Positions 22,637 to 33,884 of a DNA stretch of 64,000 nucleotides are shown here, in pieces. The notes beneath the pieces are model-generated. The model did not search any database. It had not been told where the DNA came from and was given only the letters and a program-made list of their open reading frames with translations. Origin of the DNA: Nansenia antarctica (lineage: Eukaryota; Chordata; Actinopteri; Argentiniformes; Microstomatidae); contig CAXDII010000075.1 of NCBI GenBank assembly GCA_963989245.1, positions 1-64,000 on the forward strand. The letters are read 5' to 3'. Made by a program: the position numbers and the translations under genes. The first letter of the stretch is position 1. Each line of letters begins with the position of its first letter.

Positions 22637-25600
22637 CTTTTTAAGCTAGAGGAGCATCTTTCTCATGAGGTCACTCTTCTCAGCTACCCTGTCAATGATG
22701 GTGTCAGAGTCCAACCCCATGAGGACATCTTTTTCGGTCGCCATCAACAAGAACGTCTCCAGCTTGTCTGCAGACAGGGTGCTCCTGTTCTTGATGAACT
22801 TGAGTGTTGAAAATGTTCTCTCGCAGGCCACCTGGGTTACGGAGAGCGTCAGCAGGTACTTGTAGGCAAGCCCAAGGACATGGTAGGCATCTGAGAGCAT
22901 GTTGAACTGTCGAAGTACCTGAAAGCAGCAGAGTGGGCAGTTTCTGCAGGAGGCGCAGCTTTTGCTGACAATATCTGGCTCCTTATCCTCTCCTGCAGAC
23001 CCATCTTCTTCCACTGTTCTGGCAGTGTATTCCTCCATGTGGGATGCCTTAAGCCTGTCCCACTGCAGAGCGAAGTTCTTCATTTCCATCTGAAGGTTTT
23101 CCACTGTAGCCCTGCTGTCAAATCTGATTAGACATTTGCTGAGGTCCTGGAAAGCATTGTGAGGAAGGTCTGTCGTCTTGAAATTGTTGAAGTTCCTGGG
23201 GTCCAGGCATGCCAAATCATTAATGAGAGTGCCGTTTGTTAAAAACCTTCTCTGGATTACCTCGCTGGCTGTGTCCAGAATTAGGTTGTGGACATTCACC
23301 TCGTATGCTCTGAGAGCATTGTTAGGTACCTCATCTAGAGCCTTCTCTCCCGGCATGTTCTTCCTCTTCCTTATTCTTTTCTTGGGGAGTGAAGTCTCCA
23401 CTTCGATGTCTGCTCCTCCCTCTCTCTCTTCCAAGTTCTCGTTGGCCCACTTTACAAAGGTGTCTGCAGCCGCCTTCACAGTAGTGAAATCCCGTGTGAT
23501 GTTTTTGAGGCTGTCTTGTGTGGCTATCACCATCCGATGGGCGGAGAGGATTTCCATCCCACTGGTCTGGAGGTACTTGCAGAGTTGCGTGGTCAGCTCA
23601 AATATTCTGAGGAAGATCTGTGCTGTTAAGACGGTTTCGTATTTGAGGAGGCCCTCTTTGAATCCTCTTGCTTTGGCACGGATGGTTGGCTTCTCCTTTG
23701 CCTGCTGTTCTATGGCTGTCAGTGTGAGCACTGTTTCGAGGTAGAGGCTGCTTGTCGGTTTATTAAAGTGTCCAAACACTTTTCCAACTGCTTCATGCTT
23801 GGACAACCACCGTGTGGAGATAGTCGTCTGTGCCTTTTGTCTTGGGCTTCATTGTCCCACAGTATGACCCTCTGATATGAGTCCTTGATGAAGACTGCCA
23901 CGTCGTTTAGTAGACTGAACAGAGATCCACTTTCCAAAACACTTCCAGTCGTGTCTGCCAGGACAAGATTCAGTACATGGGCATAGCACCATACATGGAC
24001 ATGAGTAGGAGACTGGGATGCCATAAGTGCTGAAAAGCCTCTGTACTGACCCTGCATATTTGATGCTCCATCTGTTGAGTTGCCGATGCACATGGCCTTG
24101 TCCAGTTTCAGACCATCCAGGACCCCAGAGAGCAATTCCACAAAGTATTGCCCTGTGGATGCATGGCACTTCACCACAGCAACCAGCCTCTCATGGACTT
24201 CCTCTGTTACGTACCGAATAACGACGGCACACTGATCCTGGCTGGTTATGTCCTGTGTGGTGTCGAGCTGAACAGTGAACATTCCAGCTTTTTGTATGTC
24301 ACTTGCGATGGTCTCTTGAATGAGATGACCAATACTGTCTATCACTGAGTTTACAGTGGTCTTGGACAGTAAGGTGACGAGGGACCCTCTACCTTTTGTT
24401 CCACTGGATGCATGCAATTCTTTGCTCTTTTTAATGCACTCCTCAAGATGCTCTTTGAGGCTAACATTGCACTTTCCTATTATAAGGATGAGCTCCAAAA
24501 AGTTGCCATGATCCAGGGTACTGTCGTCCCACTTGTATGCTGCCTCGTTCTCCACATGCCTGTAGCTCAAGCCCCTCTTGCCTATCACCTTCACCACATC
24601 CACAACACACTCCAAAACCTGGCGTTTCTTTCTTACTTGCTGCCTATGAGCAGACATCTGACTGCCAGCAAACTTGCTCTGGATATCTCCTTTTCTACTT
24701 CTTAGAAAATAGGCTTCAGCACACTTTTGGTGTGTAGCACTCTTTTCATGCTCCTCCACATTCTGTTGCGCACGTCTCCATCCTGTCATTCCAGTAATAC
24801 ATTTTCTGGGGTCAGTGCTATTGCCAAATGCCATACAGACAAAACAAAACAATGTATGCTGTTCTTCGCAATATGTGAGCCACTTCCTACTGGTGCCATC
24901 TGCACATGTGAAATACTTTTGTGCCGCTGTATTTTTGGTTCTCTGCTGAGGGTGGTAATCTAAAAAGTGATCTAGCATGGAAGGCTCAGGACAGGCAAAG
25001 TAATTGAAGTCCTGAACGTGGCACTCTGTTTCCTCTGTTTCATCTTTTTCTCTCTCCTTTTCCTCTCTTTCCCTGACACTCTGCTTTTCTGGGGAGGGCA
25101 GCAGCAGCTCAACCTGGTTCAACAAGACATGGACAGAGAAGTAAACTAACTGGTTGTCAAAATCAGCAAAGTTCTCATTTACATGTACACACAGGCTGCA
25201 TGATTGCATTATGTTACACCAGAAGCCCAGTCATTTCAAATGGAAGGTTGCAAGACAACATTATTGGGTTGCAGACTGCATGAGTTTTATTTCTCCATGC
25301 AATAAAAAGCATTCATTAGTTCTGAACTAGGCTAGTGTAGATTTTTTTAAAATATATTTTTATTTTCAAATAAAAAGTATTATTAACACCCATTGTTGGT
25401 ATTGCATTTATGTCAGTGACAGTGATACCTCAACTTGCTAGCTAGCAACAAAATAGAAAGTCACAAAATGCAGAACACCCCCATCTAACGTTAGCTATAG
25501 AGTCCACAGCCAAGCAGCACTAACGTTACACCACGAGAGAGATCACTGTGTGTGCATGAATTCCAGCCAAGTCCTGGTGAAGCGCAATGCAATCATGCTG

Positions 25601-25959
25601 CCTGTACGGGTTAGCATAAGTCATAAGACATTCTCTGCTGCTGCTCCCTTAATCTGGCCAATGCAAGCGACTAACATAACTTTGCTTTTGTAAAACCAAG
25701 TAACAACATTGCTTACCTCTCTAGCTGTGTCCTCTGTCTCCTCCTCAATTGCTAACGGCACATCAGTGCTAACATTAGTTAGCGGTAAAGATTTTGCTGT
25801 GGCAGCCGCAGCGGTAGTAGGCCTAGCCCCCACAGTCGATGCAGAGAACATATCTGTCAGTTTCTGACATTTTGAGGCATCCTCTGCTAGCTTCTTACTT
25901 TTTTTCTCCCTAATTTTCAGACACCGTGATTTATAGAGTGCTAGATCCAGACCATACAA
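22637..25959 (-). pseudogene. hAT-type transposase (TTF zinc finger, DUF4371), one frameshift
   Basis: Exon 1 is 25959-25717 (81 codons, KKLAEDASKCQKLTDMF). An intron with GTAAGC/AACCAG signals joins in phase to exon 2 (25113-22637). Exon 2 has a TTF-type zinc finger (WLTYCEEQHTLFCFVCMAFG ... HEKSATHQKC), catalytic motifs VQLDTTQDIT and GNSTDGASNMQG, CYAHVLNLVLAD, and a C-terminal hAT dimerisation region (VACERTFSTLKFIKNRSTL). The frame shifts once near 23840, just before the SKHEAVGKVFGHF block; both halves are otherwise open. The stop is at 22646 and a donor (GTGAGA) follows at 22636, so the 3' UTR seems to be spliced. Total about 900 residues, close to full length for the family. Confidence 0.88.
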
Positions 25960-26760
25960 ACTGCACAGTTTACAAGCTAATGTTAGGTAAATTCGCTAGA
26001 ACTGGTTCAGAAGAAGAAATCAGTCCATCGTCACTTACATCGTCGTCGTCGATTAACTTTTTAGGTGGTTTGGTTATCCGATAGTGGAGATTCAAGGGAG
26101 TTAATAATGTCATCCACATCCATTGTTTGCACAGAGCTACCCCGGTCAAAACGGTAAATTCTAGTATTAATATCGCGTGCAAAATCATGCAATGCGTACC
26201 AAATACTGACATGTCAATCCGGACGGTAATATAATTATCAGAGGACCTCAGGGTTTGCTGAAAAACAGTAGGTAATTCCAGCCGGAATAATTACTGGGGT
26301 CCCCGGAGTAAATCACTGACATGGTCGGTCCGGACGGGATAAAAATTACCGAATTACCCCAGGTAAAACATATATTACCGAGGTCCTCAGGTAATTTATA
26401 TGCCGTCCGGACAGGGCTTATGTCTATTGATTTCTTAAAGCTTACTGTTTTCTTAAAAACATAACAGAATGTGTATGTGAGTAACGTTGCGCAAGACTAA
26501 GGCTGCTCTCACAGGTGGATACAGCCGACAAAGTGTGCAACTACTCTCACCATGACTAACGGCCGGGGGGGCCAGAAGAAGAAGATAACACACAGTACAC
26601 TCGCACCCACACAAGGAGTTGAAGGCCACATAGCTAACTAAAACACTTGCTACTGTTGTTTATTTTCTCTTGTTGGTTATGAATCAAAGAACAATTCTGA
26701 GTTCAAGACTATTTATTTAAAGTACAAAAGTATACAGATATCAAAGCTGGATTCTGGTCT

Positions 26761-27882
26761 GGGGCCTCATTCATAACGGGTGCTTAGATCAAATGTTGAT
26801 CTTACCCGTGTCGTACGTAGAAAACCACGTCAACGTAGTGATTTATACAATTTCAACGTGAGTCAATTTGATCGTGGAAACGATCGTAGCTCGACGTCGA
26901 GTATTCAACTTGCTTACGCACATTACCTACTGGTTATTACAGGCACATTACCTACTGAGTTATTACAGGCATGTGAGCCGCACTGCCTAGTGTAATTCAT
27001 GCAAGTGGCTCGTAATAAAATTAACGATGTTGTTATCAGCCGAGAAAATGAGTTTAATTCAAGATTTAAAAGGAACTGATGTTTCTGATTGTATTTCAGT
27101 CTTCCTTTATATCCCTCCGGAGCTGTCTATCTCCCCTTCAACATGCCTAGTGCGTTCCACAACGGACCTTGCCCGGCCAAGCTCTAAATTATACTGGATT
27201 TTCTCCGGTGTCAGGGAGTGAGCAGCCATATAAGAATAAGACCACCTGATAAGAATAAGACCATTATATTATTACAGTATAAGCAGCACTCGAGTTGAGG
27301 GGGGATGGCATCCCCCCTGAAATAAAAACAGTCAAAATCACCCCCCTCTTTCCATACTTAATGTCATTTTATCAATGAACGTGGTATTACTGCTATTTCA
27401 AGGTGCGAGGGGGCACGCACACATGCAATGACAGTTACTGACACTGAAGTCACTGGCGAGGGGATGCTAAAATTGTCCTCTTATAAAATCCACCACCTCC
27501 CCTGATTTTCTTTTACAACTTGAGTAGAGTATAAGCATGTGCCTGTGTGCCTGGTTAGTTGTCATGATCAAACGTTACAAATGCAACTTACAGAGAAGCC
27601 ACCCTTCTCTGCCCTCTCCCACTTCCAGACGAACGCCTACCCTATATTATAGCACTTGTCTTAATTCAGCCGCTATAATTCAGCCTCTATCACAGGGTGT
27701 TAATACAAACCTCATTCACCTGCGTTCATTTTTACCTGCGTTGGTATTTATAGAAGGAAGCACGTACGCAACTTTAAACCATCTCAGCCCGTTTTATAAA
27801 TAATGCTTACGTCCGTTTAGAAAACTGTGCTTACGTGAAAGTCAAAGATGACGTTCAAGTACTTCTTTATGAATGAGGCCCC
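26761..27882. mobile_element. 1.1-kb inverted-repeat element with 6-bp duplication
   Basis: The ends GGGGCCTCATTCATAA and TTATGAATGAGGCCCC are perfect inverted copies. TGGTCT flanks both sides (26755-26760 and 27883-27888). No transposase is seen. Many CGT/ACG steps and TACGTAG palindromes occur near the ends. The superfamily is not assigned. Confidence 0.75.
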
Positions 27883-27889
27883 TGGTCTG

Positions 27890-28028
<139 letters not shown>

Positions 28029-28316
28029 GGAGCTGTGCTGGAATCAGAGAGCTCCCCTTGGGCCCCACACCCTTATTTATAAACAATAGTATGTAAATCC
28101 AGTCACAGACAATGGCCTATCACCTTCACTGTATAGATGGTCAAGGTGTGAAAAAGGGGAAGAGGCCAGGAGGCCATTTTAAGGTACATTTTAGGTCCTC
28201 CATTTTGTGAATGACCATTTCCAACAAAGGGTCGTAAAACCCCCATTCCCAGCAGGACAGGCCCACACCACATACCATCATACATCATACATGCAATCAA
28301 GTAAAAATATACTACA

Positions 28317-28332
28317 TATTCCCCCCTCGGTC
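28317..28332 (-). promoter_or_regulatory. polypurine tract of the minus-strand provirus
   Basis: GGACCGAGGGGGGAATA on the minus strand directly before the LTR start. Confidence 0.6.
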
Positions 28333-28874
28333 CGAAATAAACGACCACAAAACAAAAACAAAAACACAAAACCCCACATACTGCAGCTAAGAAACCACAA
28401 ACAATAACAGACAGAAAAACTACACCAACACACAACACAAGAAACATAATAACACAGACCAACCCAGCACCAGTACCAGCAACCAAAGATAACATACAAA
28501 CCAAATATAAAATAATCAACAATAAAAAAGAATCCTAAAAATAACAATACAAAATAATCTAAACACAGCACATCATACACATTTCAACACAAAAACTTCC
28601 AACGACCGACGTCTTCTTGGTTCTTGCATCTTCAGGGTCAGAGGTTACTAGCACTTGACCCCAGTTGGAGAACAACCTTTACCGCTGTCTCAGATTGATA
28701 ACCTTTCCATAGTCAGGAGCTTTTTCTTCGTTGCGCTTGGAACAGAACCTCTCTCCCAGCTTTGCGTAACCATCACATCACTTCTCAACTGACATCAATC
28801 ACATACGATATAGAAATAAACAAACAGTACACAAATAATCACATTCAGTTATCATAACACATAATTCCCCAACA
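28333..28874 (-). mobile_element. second LTR-like block
   Basis: The minus strand starting at 28874 reads TGTTGGGGAATTATG, followed by GTCAGTTGAGAAG, GGTTACGCAAAGC, AGAGAGGTTCTGTT and AAGCTCCTGAC. The same order of motifs follows TGTTGGGAATTTG at 19878. It may be a related, diverged LTR start or a U3-like piece left by rearrangement. Confidence 0.45.
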
Positions 28875-28919
28875 GTAAGCACAGGACAAAGGGAATGCAT
28901 GAATGCATAGATCTTCACT

Positions 28920-29819
28920 TCAGATGAGGACTAGTCTTCTGAAAAGTTCATCAACGTGGACTGAGTGACTGATTTTCCAAAAACAGTCAATGAGGCCCTG
29001 TCTCCTAAGAAAGTCAAAAATCATGTCTGCTATAATAGGTGCTCCTATCTTAGCAAAATAAGTTTCCCATGCCCCTAAGACCGTTTCCAGCCATGCTATC
29101 ATCTGCTGTCCATTCCCGTCGTTCCCTTTGATCTGCTGCTTCACTACTCTATGCGTAGTCTTTAATCTCTTCCTAACTGGTCGTCGTCTGTCAGTGTCAT
29201 TCAGGTTCAGGCAGTTGTCTGGTCCCCTCCCACGCTGATCAAGGTCTGGGGAGTCGCCCTCAGCATCATCTGAAGCATGATGCAGGCACTCACCAGCATC
29301 CCCAGTAGCACAGGTGTCCAAGCTTTGGACACTCCCAGGCTGGACCTCCAGACTGTCAACACTCTCTGCTTCGTTGGTGTCTGGGTCATTGGCATCTGGA
29401 CAGCTTTCAACTGTCACCTCAGTTTCAGGCATTGCCGGTAATGTCACTGGCTGTAACTCTGGCATTGCCACTGGCAATTCCACTGGCATTGCCACTGGCT
29501 CTGGCAACACCACAGCATCTCGTCGTAGCTCCTCCTTCTCAGGTTCTCTGGGAACCTCGGCACCTGTTGGCACAACATCCTGCCTACTCTGTACATCCAC
29601 CCCCCTGTCCACCACCCGTGGCCCAATTGGGGTAGGGATATGCCCAGACACCACTGGTGTACCCACTCTGATGTTGTTCCTCCAACATACCCCACATTGA
29701 CCTAAAGCATGGTCAATCTGTTCCATCAAATATGGACTCCAAAACCCATATTCCTTGGTGATCTTGCGTCTTACCTCCCCCCTAGCCACATGTGCCAATC
29801 CATGAGCTTCCCGTATTAG
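28920..29819 (-). pseudogene. provirus integrase zinc-binding domain plus unidentified tail
   Basis: The frame begins with EAHGLAHVARGEVRRKI ... CGVCWRNN, the HHCC zinc-binding domain of a retroviral integrase. Soon after, the catalytic core is absent; the frame continues open into a Pro/Glu-rich, acidic region, a basic RRRPVRKRLK patch and a hydrophobic end (MIAWLETVLGAWETYF). The tail is not recognised; it may be an Env leader or deleted pol/env junction. A LINE cuts the pol frame at its 5' side. Confidence 0.65.
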
Positions 29820-30613
29820 ATAGATAGATAGATAGACTTTATTTGTCATTGCTACAGTACAGGTACCAAACAACGAAATTTAGGAGGGGAGGCTCCCCTG
29901 GTGTTTAGGAAAGGAAAAAGAAACACATTTTGGAAAAAGCATAGATGCATAAAATCACAAGAAGGTAAGGAGCTGGTTTACATCAATAGAGGCTATGTAC
30001 ACAATCCACTGTACTATACTGCACAGATAGTCAACGAGGGTTGTCATATTTCACAAGAAAGTATTTTTTCACATTATTTTAAAGTGTCACAGTTTGCAGG
30101 CTTGAAAATGTACATGTTTGTGCCTCAGCACTAGCTGCCATACAATCCGTCCGGACTGTCCTGGGCCCAGAACTTAGGCCTTTTCTGTGTTCAGGGCCTT
30201 GACGGCCCTGTGGTAGAAGCTGTCCTTCAGTCTGTTTGTCTTAGCGGCCGGGGGTCCTGTACCTCCTGTTCGAGGGCAGCTTGACAAAGTGTTCGTGCCC
30301 AGGGTGGGTCGGGTCCTTGGAGATCTTGGAGGCCCTCCTGAGACAGCGTGTTTTGTACAGCTCCTCCAGAGAGGGGAGCGCCGGTGATCCTCTGTGCTGT
30401 TCTCACGACTCTCTGTAGATCGCTTCTCTCCGCTGCCGTGCAGCTGTGGTACCAGTTGGAGATGCCGAAGGTGAGGATACTCTCCACTGCGCCGTGGTAG
30501 AAGGCCACCAGCATCTCCTGCTTGCTGTGTTGTTTCTTGAGGCATCTCAGGGTGTATAGCCGCTGTTGTGCCCTCTTGATGGTGCCTTTAGTGTTGTCCT
30601 GCCTAATAAATCT
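29820..30613 (-). mobile_element. 5'-truncated CR1/Rex1-type LINE inside pol
   Basis: Minus-strand frames encode the end of a LINE reverse transcriptase (VAFYHGAVESILTFGISNWY, then frameshifted) followed by the CACCAGGGGAGCC tail, AATGACAAATAAAG and TCTA repeats. It interrupts the provirus pol between RNase H and integrase. Confidence 0.75.
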
Positions 30614-30658
30614 GAGGGTGCTACAACCAACCCCTCATGATTCCTCCATAGACCTGTG

Positions 30659-31813
30659 TCATCCTGACTTGCCCCCGTTCTTGTCTAGCGTAGTTGCTCT
30701 ACCCTGTAATATCAGCAAATCTTCAAGTGTGACCATGCCCTGTAATTGCACTTCATGTGTGACCAGAAGAACTTTACCTGCCTTGTCTGCTCCTGTAATG
30801 GCTTTGGCTGCATCATCTGCAGCCCTGTTACCTTGTGTGACATGTGATGAGTCAGAGCTGTGTGCGGCACACTTCACTATGGCTAATTCCTTTGGCTTCA
30901 TCATGGCCTGTAACAGCTTCATGATTTGTGCGTGGTGCTGTATAGGCGAACCATCAGTTCTCTTAAAACCCCGCCCCTTCCATACAGCTCCATTAAAATG
31001 ACACACATTATGTGCATAAGCAGAGTCGGTGTACACTGTCACTCTCCGTCCGGTTCCCAAGTTGCATGCTTCTGTGAGGGCAATCAATTCAGCCAACTGA
31101 GCTGAGCAAGGCTGAGGAACTGCCTCAACCTGTTCCACAATAAACTCTGAATTGTGTGCTTTAACTAAGGAATACCCAGCGCACAAAGTTTCTCCTACCC
31201 GGTAACAAGACCCATCAACCCAATATTCTATATCAGCTCCCTTTAAAGGCAAAGCTTGTAGGTCTGTTCTAAACTTAAACACTCTGGCTGTCGATGGAAT
31301 CTGAGTCAACAGCACATGAGGAACTTCAGTTGGGTAGCTGACGACCACCTCATTCACAGCACGTAGGTCATGTACCAGACGATATGAACCATCAGGTTTC
31401 TTCACTGGCAGAAGAGGTGTGTTACTTAACGGATATTGAGTTATCTTCAAGACTCCTTTGATCTGTGGCTCAATCCCATCAATTGCTTCCTGTTTCAATT
31501 GGTATTGATTTTTCCAAGGGGGTTCTGCACCCGGTCTGAGTTCAACTCTTAATGGACAAGCTGATTTCACAAATCCAATGTCTGTACTGTTCTTTGCCCA
31601 CAGGTCTGCTGGCACATTCTGCATCATTTCCTCTCTGAGGTCTCTTTCCGCTTGTACAGGAAGGATTGGCTTGTTCATTAGCTTCACAGTGTGTGGATGT
31701 CCCATTCCTTGAGCAGAGATCATCAGTTTTGTAAACTGTCCATCACTGCTCCTCCAGATAGCAGGGTTTCCTTTTGTTGTTACAAATCTGGCCTTTTCTG
31801 AGTCTGCCATCAT
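30659..31813 (-). pseudogene. provirus reverse transcriptase/RNase H with large internal deletion
   Basis: The frame holds the N-terminal fingers of a gammaretrovirus-type reverse transcriptase (LPVKKPDGSYRLVHDLRAVN). It then passes in frame into RNase H (DIEYWVDGSCYR, AQLAELIALTEAC, VTVYTDSAYAHNVC, GNRAADDAAKA). The palm with the YxDD catalytic motif, the thumb and the connection are missing. RNase H residues D, E and D are visible. It cannot encode a working polymerase. Confidence 0.85.
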
Positions 31814-31828
31814 TGCCCCTAAATGCTT

Positions 31829-32479
31829 CTACTCATAATGTTCAGATATCATAAGGGTCACATGTGGGATGCTACCCTCAACCTTATGCTCCTGATCTAG
31901 ATAAGTGTCACTGTTTATCTTCATAGCCACTCCCTGAGGGCCTAGGATTATATAACTTGTACAAAGCTGTACCTGTTTTGGCTGATGCTTCAGCCACTCA
32001 TCTGGGTTTGCGTCTGCAGCATTTCTAAAATACTGGAGTGTACAATGCAATGGATCAGTAGGCCTTCTGGCCCCTGACATGTTTGCCAGGATGTAATTGT
32101 CCCACATCCTTGCTGGTTCCATTAGGTCTGGGCTAAGCCCTCCCACCCAATACACCATGGATGCGTTGTTGTTCATCATGACAGACAGCTGTCTGTATTC
32201 TGATGGCACCGTCACCTGACAGCCGTCAGGTGTGCATTTTACTGTACAGTTCAATTGGCATAGAGCATCTCTCCCTAGCAGCCCTATTGGTGTGTGTTCT
32301 GACACAAGTATTGACAGAGTTGCTCTCTGTCCTTTGTACTCTAAGTTTACAAGCTCAGTCGTATGAATCAGCTGTTTAATTCCCTCAAATCCGATTGTCT
32401 TCACATATTTTCCAGACATAGGAAGGTGCGTGGCGTCTTCAGGCTTCACACAGGTATCTTCAGGCCTGTTTGTCACCAC
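31829..32479 (-). pseudogene. provirus protease-region ORF
   Basis: A frame with TPIGLLGRDALCQLNC, matching the C-terminal part of retroviral aspartic proteases (the GRD/GxD segment). The expected D-T/S-G active-site triad near the N-terminus is not seen. It lies between gag and pol in the usual order. The later half (MVYWVGGLSPDL...) is the stretch before reverse transcriptase and is not assigned. Confidence 0.65.
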
Positions 32480-32515
32480 CAGCTGGCACCTCCCACTCGG
32501 ATCTTCCGGGCACCC

Positions 32516-33340
32516 CTATAGCCCAGCTGCTGGGCCTCCGTAGAGGTTCATCACTCCTGGAGCAGGTGTAGCAGGAGGCCAATATCCTCCTCCTTGGCTC
32601 CCCCCTGCGCCCCCTTGGGGCCTGTTGTAGCAGGTACGGGCTAGATGTCCATACTGGCCGCATTGGAAGCATGGCCCTAGAGTCTTCCTCACTGCTGCTG
32701 TCCACCCCACTGGTGGTGGTCCTTGGCCAGGCTGTGTGTATGGCTGGTATGGAACCGCTTGCACCCCTGGTGGCCCCTGTGGGTATGGCTGGTAAGTAGC
32801 AGGATATCCCCCTTTTGGCCCCTGTGGGTATGACTGGTAAGTAGCAGTCTGCACTCCAGGTGGCTGTTGCTGTGGCTGAGATGGGACCTGTAGAGCTAAA
32901 GCCTGCACTCCCTCTATGTTTCTCTTGCCTTCAGTCAATTGCACTTGAGTCAATCTTCTGAGTGACTCTTCGTCTTGTGTCTTCTGTACCTGAATCTTCT
33001 TTCGATATAATTCCACTTGATGAGCTACGTGGTCTATATAAACAGCCTTGTTCATGTGTCGTAGCCCCACCACTTTTGCTAGCTTATTCTTAACTGGGGT
33101 AGGAAGACCTTCTTGTATTTTTTTCCCTGATTATGGCTTTTTCTAACGGGTTATCTTCAGCGTCCTTCCCTGTCACACTTCTCCATTGAGAGTGCACACG
33201 GGCAACAAATCCCCTGGGGTTCTCATCTCCCCCCAGTGGCTTCACAATGATATTGTCTGGGTGAACGTGAGTAGGGTAAGTTTCCCTGATTGCCTTCCAC
33301 AGCCTGCCTCTGTTTGCTGCGAAGAGCTCTCGGTCATAGA
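32516..33340 (-). pseudogene. provirus gag remnant with CCHC zinc knuckle
   Basis: 33340-33120 encodes a capsid-like piece (WKAIRETYPTHVHPDN, ENPRGFVARVHSQW) ending in a frame break near 33100. 33073-32516 encodes a Gln/Pro/Tyr/Gly-rich linker with repeated YQPYPQGP units and a nucleocapsid knuckle CFQCGQYGHLARTC (C-x2-C-x4-H-x4-C). The 5' end of gag is cut off by LINE sequence at about 33345. Confidence 0.75.
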
Positions 33341-33344
33341 CTGA

Positions 33345-33884
33345 TGTATTGATATGTTAATCTCATCATGCACCGAGGGGTCTGTATCTTTAGCAAGGAG
33401 ACTTAGAATTGCAGTGTCGTCAGCATATTTTATAATATGGTTGCTTGGGTGGTTACTTTTACAGTCGTTGGTGTATACTGAGAAAAGATATGGGGACAGA
33501 ATGCAACCTTGGGGGACACCTGTACTGCAGTGTTTAGTCACTGACAGTGTTCCATTGACTTTCACTTGCTGTTCTCTTTCTAACATGAAGGAATGGATCC
33601 ATTTGATTAAAGTACTATTGACACCCATGTCTTTGAGCTTTCCTAAGAGCACGTGGGGTTGTACCGTACTAAAGGCGGAACTAAAATCAACAAACATAAT
33701 TCGGGCATAGGCCTTTTTGTTCTCAAGGTGCTTGGATACAGAATGTGTGATATAGAGAATAGCATCCTCTGTGCTACGGTTCTGTTTATAGGCAAATTGA
33801 AAAACATCTAGCAGTGGATCAATGTGTTTTCTAAGCAGAGACAGTACATATCGTTCAAAACATTGGCAATAGCCTACAGTAAGA
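33345..33884 (-). mobile_element. LINE reverse transcriptase fragment (minus)
   Basis: The frame contains VFQFAYKQNRSTEDAI, IMFVDFSSAFSTVQPH, GVPQGCILSPYLFSVYTND and IKYADDTAIL, the core motifs of a CR1/Rex1-group reverse transcriptase. It is truncated at both ends, abutting another LINE at 33885 and gag at 33345. Confidence 0.8.

Larger units (their letters stand above)
20384..26418 (-). mobile_element. 6.0-kb DNA transposon encoding a hAT-type transposase
   Basis: Near-identical terminal inverted repeats of about 60 bases start AGCCCTGTCCGG, with GGCATATAAATTACCTGAGG inside. The flanks share TAT (20381-20383 and 26419-26421). The empty site at about 10187-10200 (GTGCATATGTTTACTG) confirms a 3-bp duplication. 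The minus strand carries a two-exon transposase with one frameshift. Younger insertions inside are a LINE tail (21120-21375) and microsatellites. A 3-bp duplication is unusual for hAT, which normally makes 8. Confidence 0.85.
19878..26653 (+). mobile_element. LTR of the plus-strand provirus, split by a 6-kb DNA transposon
   Basis: The LTR begins TGTTGGGAATTTG after the polypurine tract and runs to 20383. It continues at 26419 after the inserted transposon, reaching at least 26653, where a second LTR joins. 20344-20383 plus 26419-26653 match the uninterrupted copy at 10158-10431. The remaining 3' part is not present here. Confidence 0.6.

Noticed and set aside
23178..23744. 188-codon plus-strand frame opposite the transposase
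   Set aside because: It is a shadow of the minus-strand hAT transposase reading frame.
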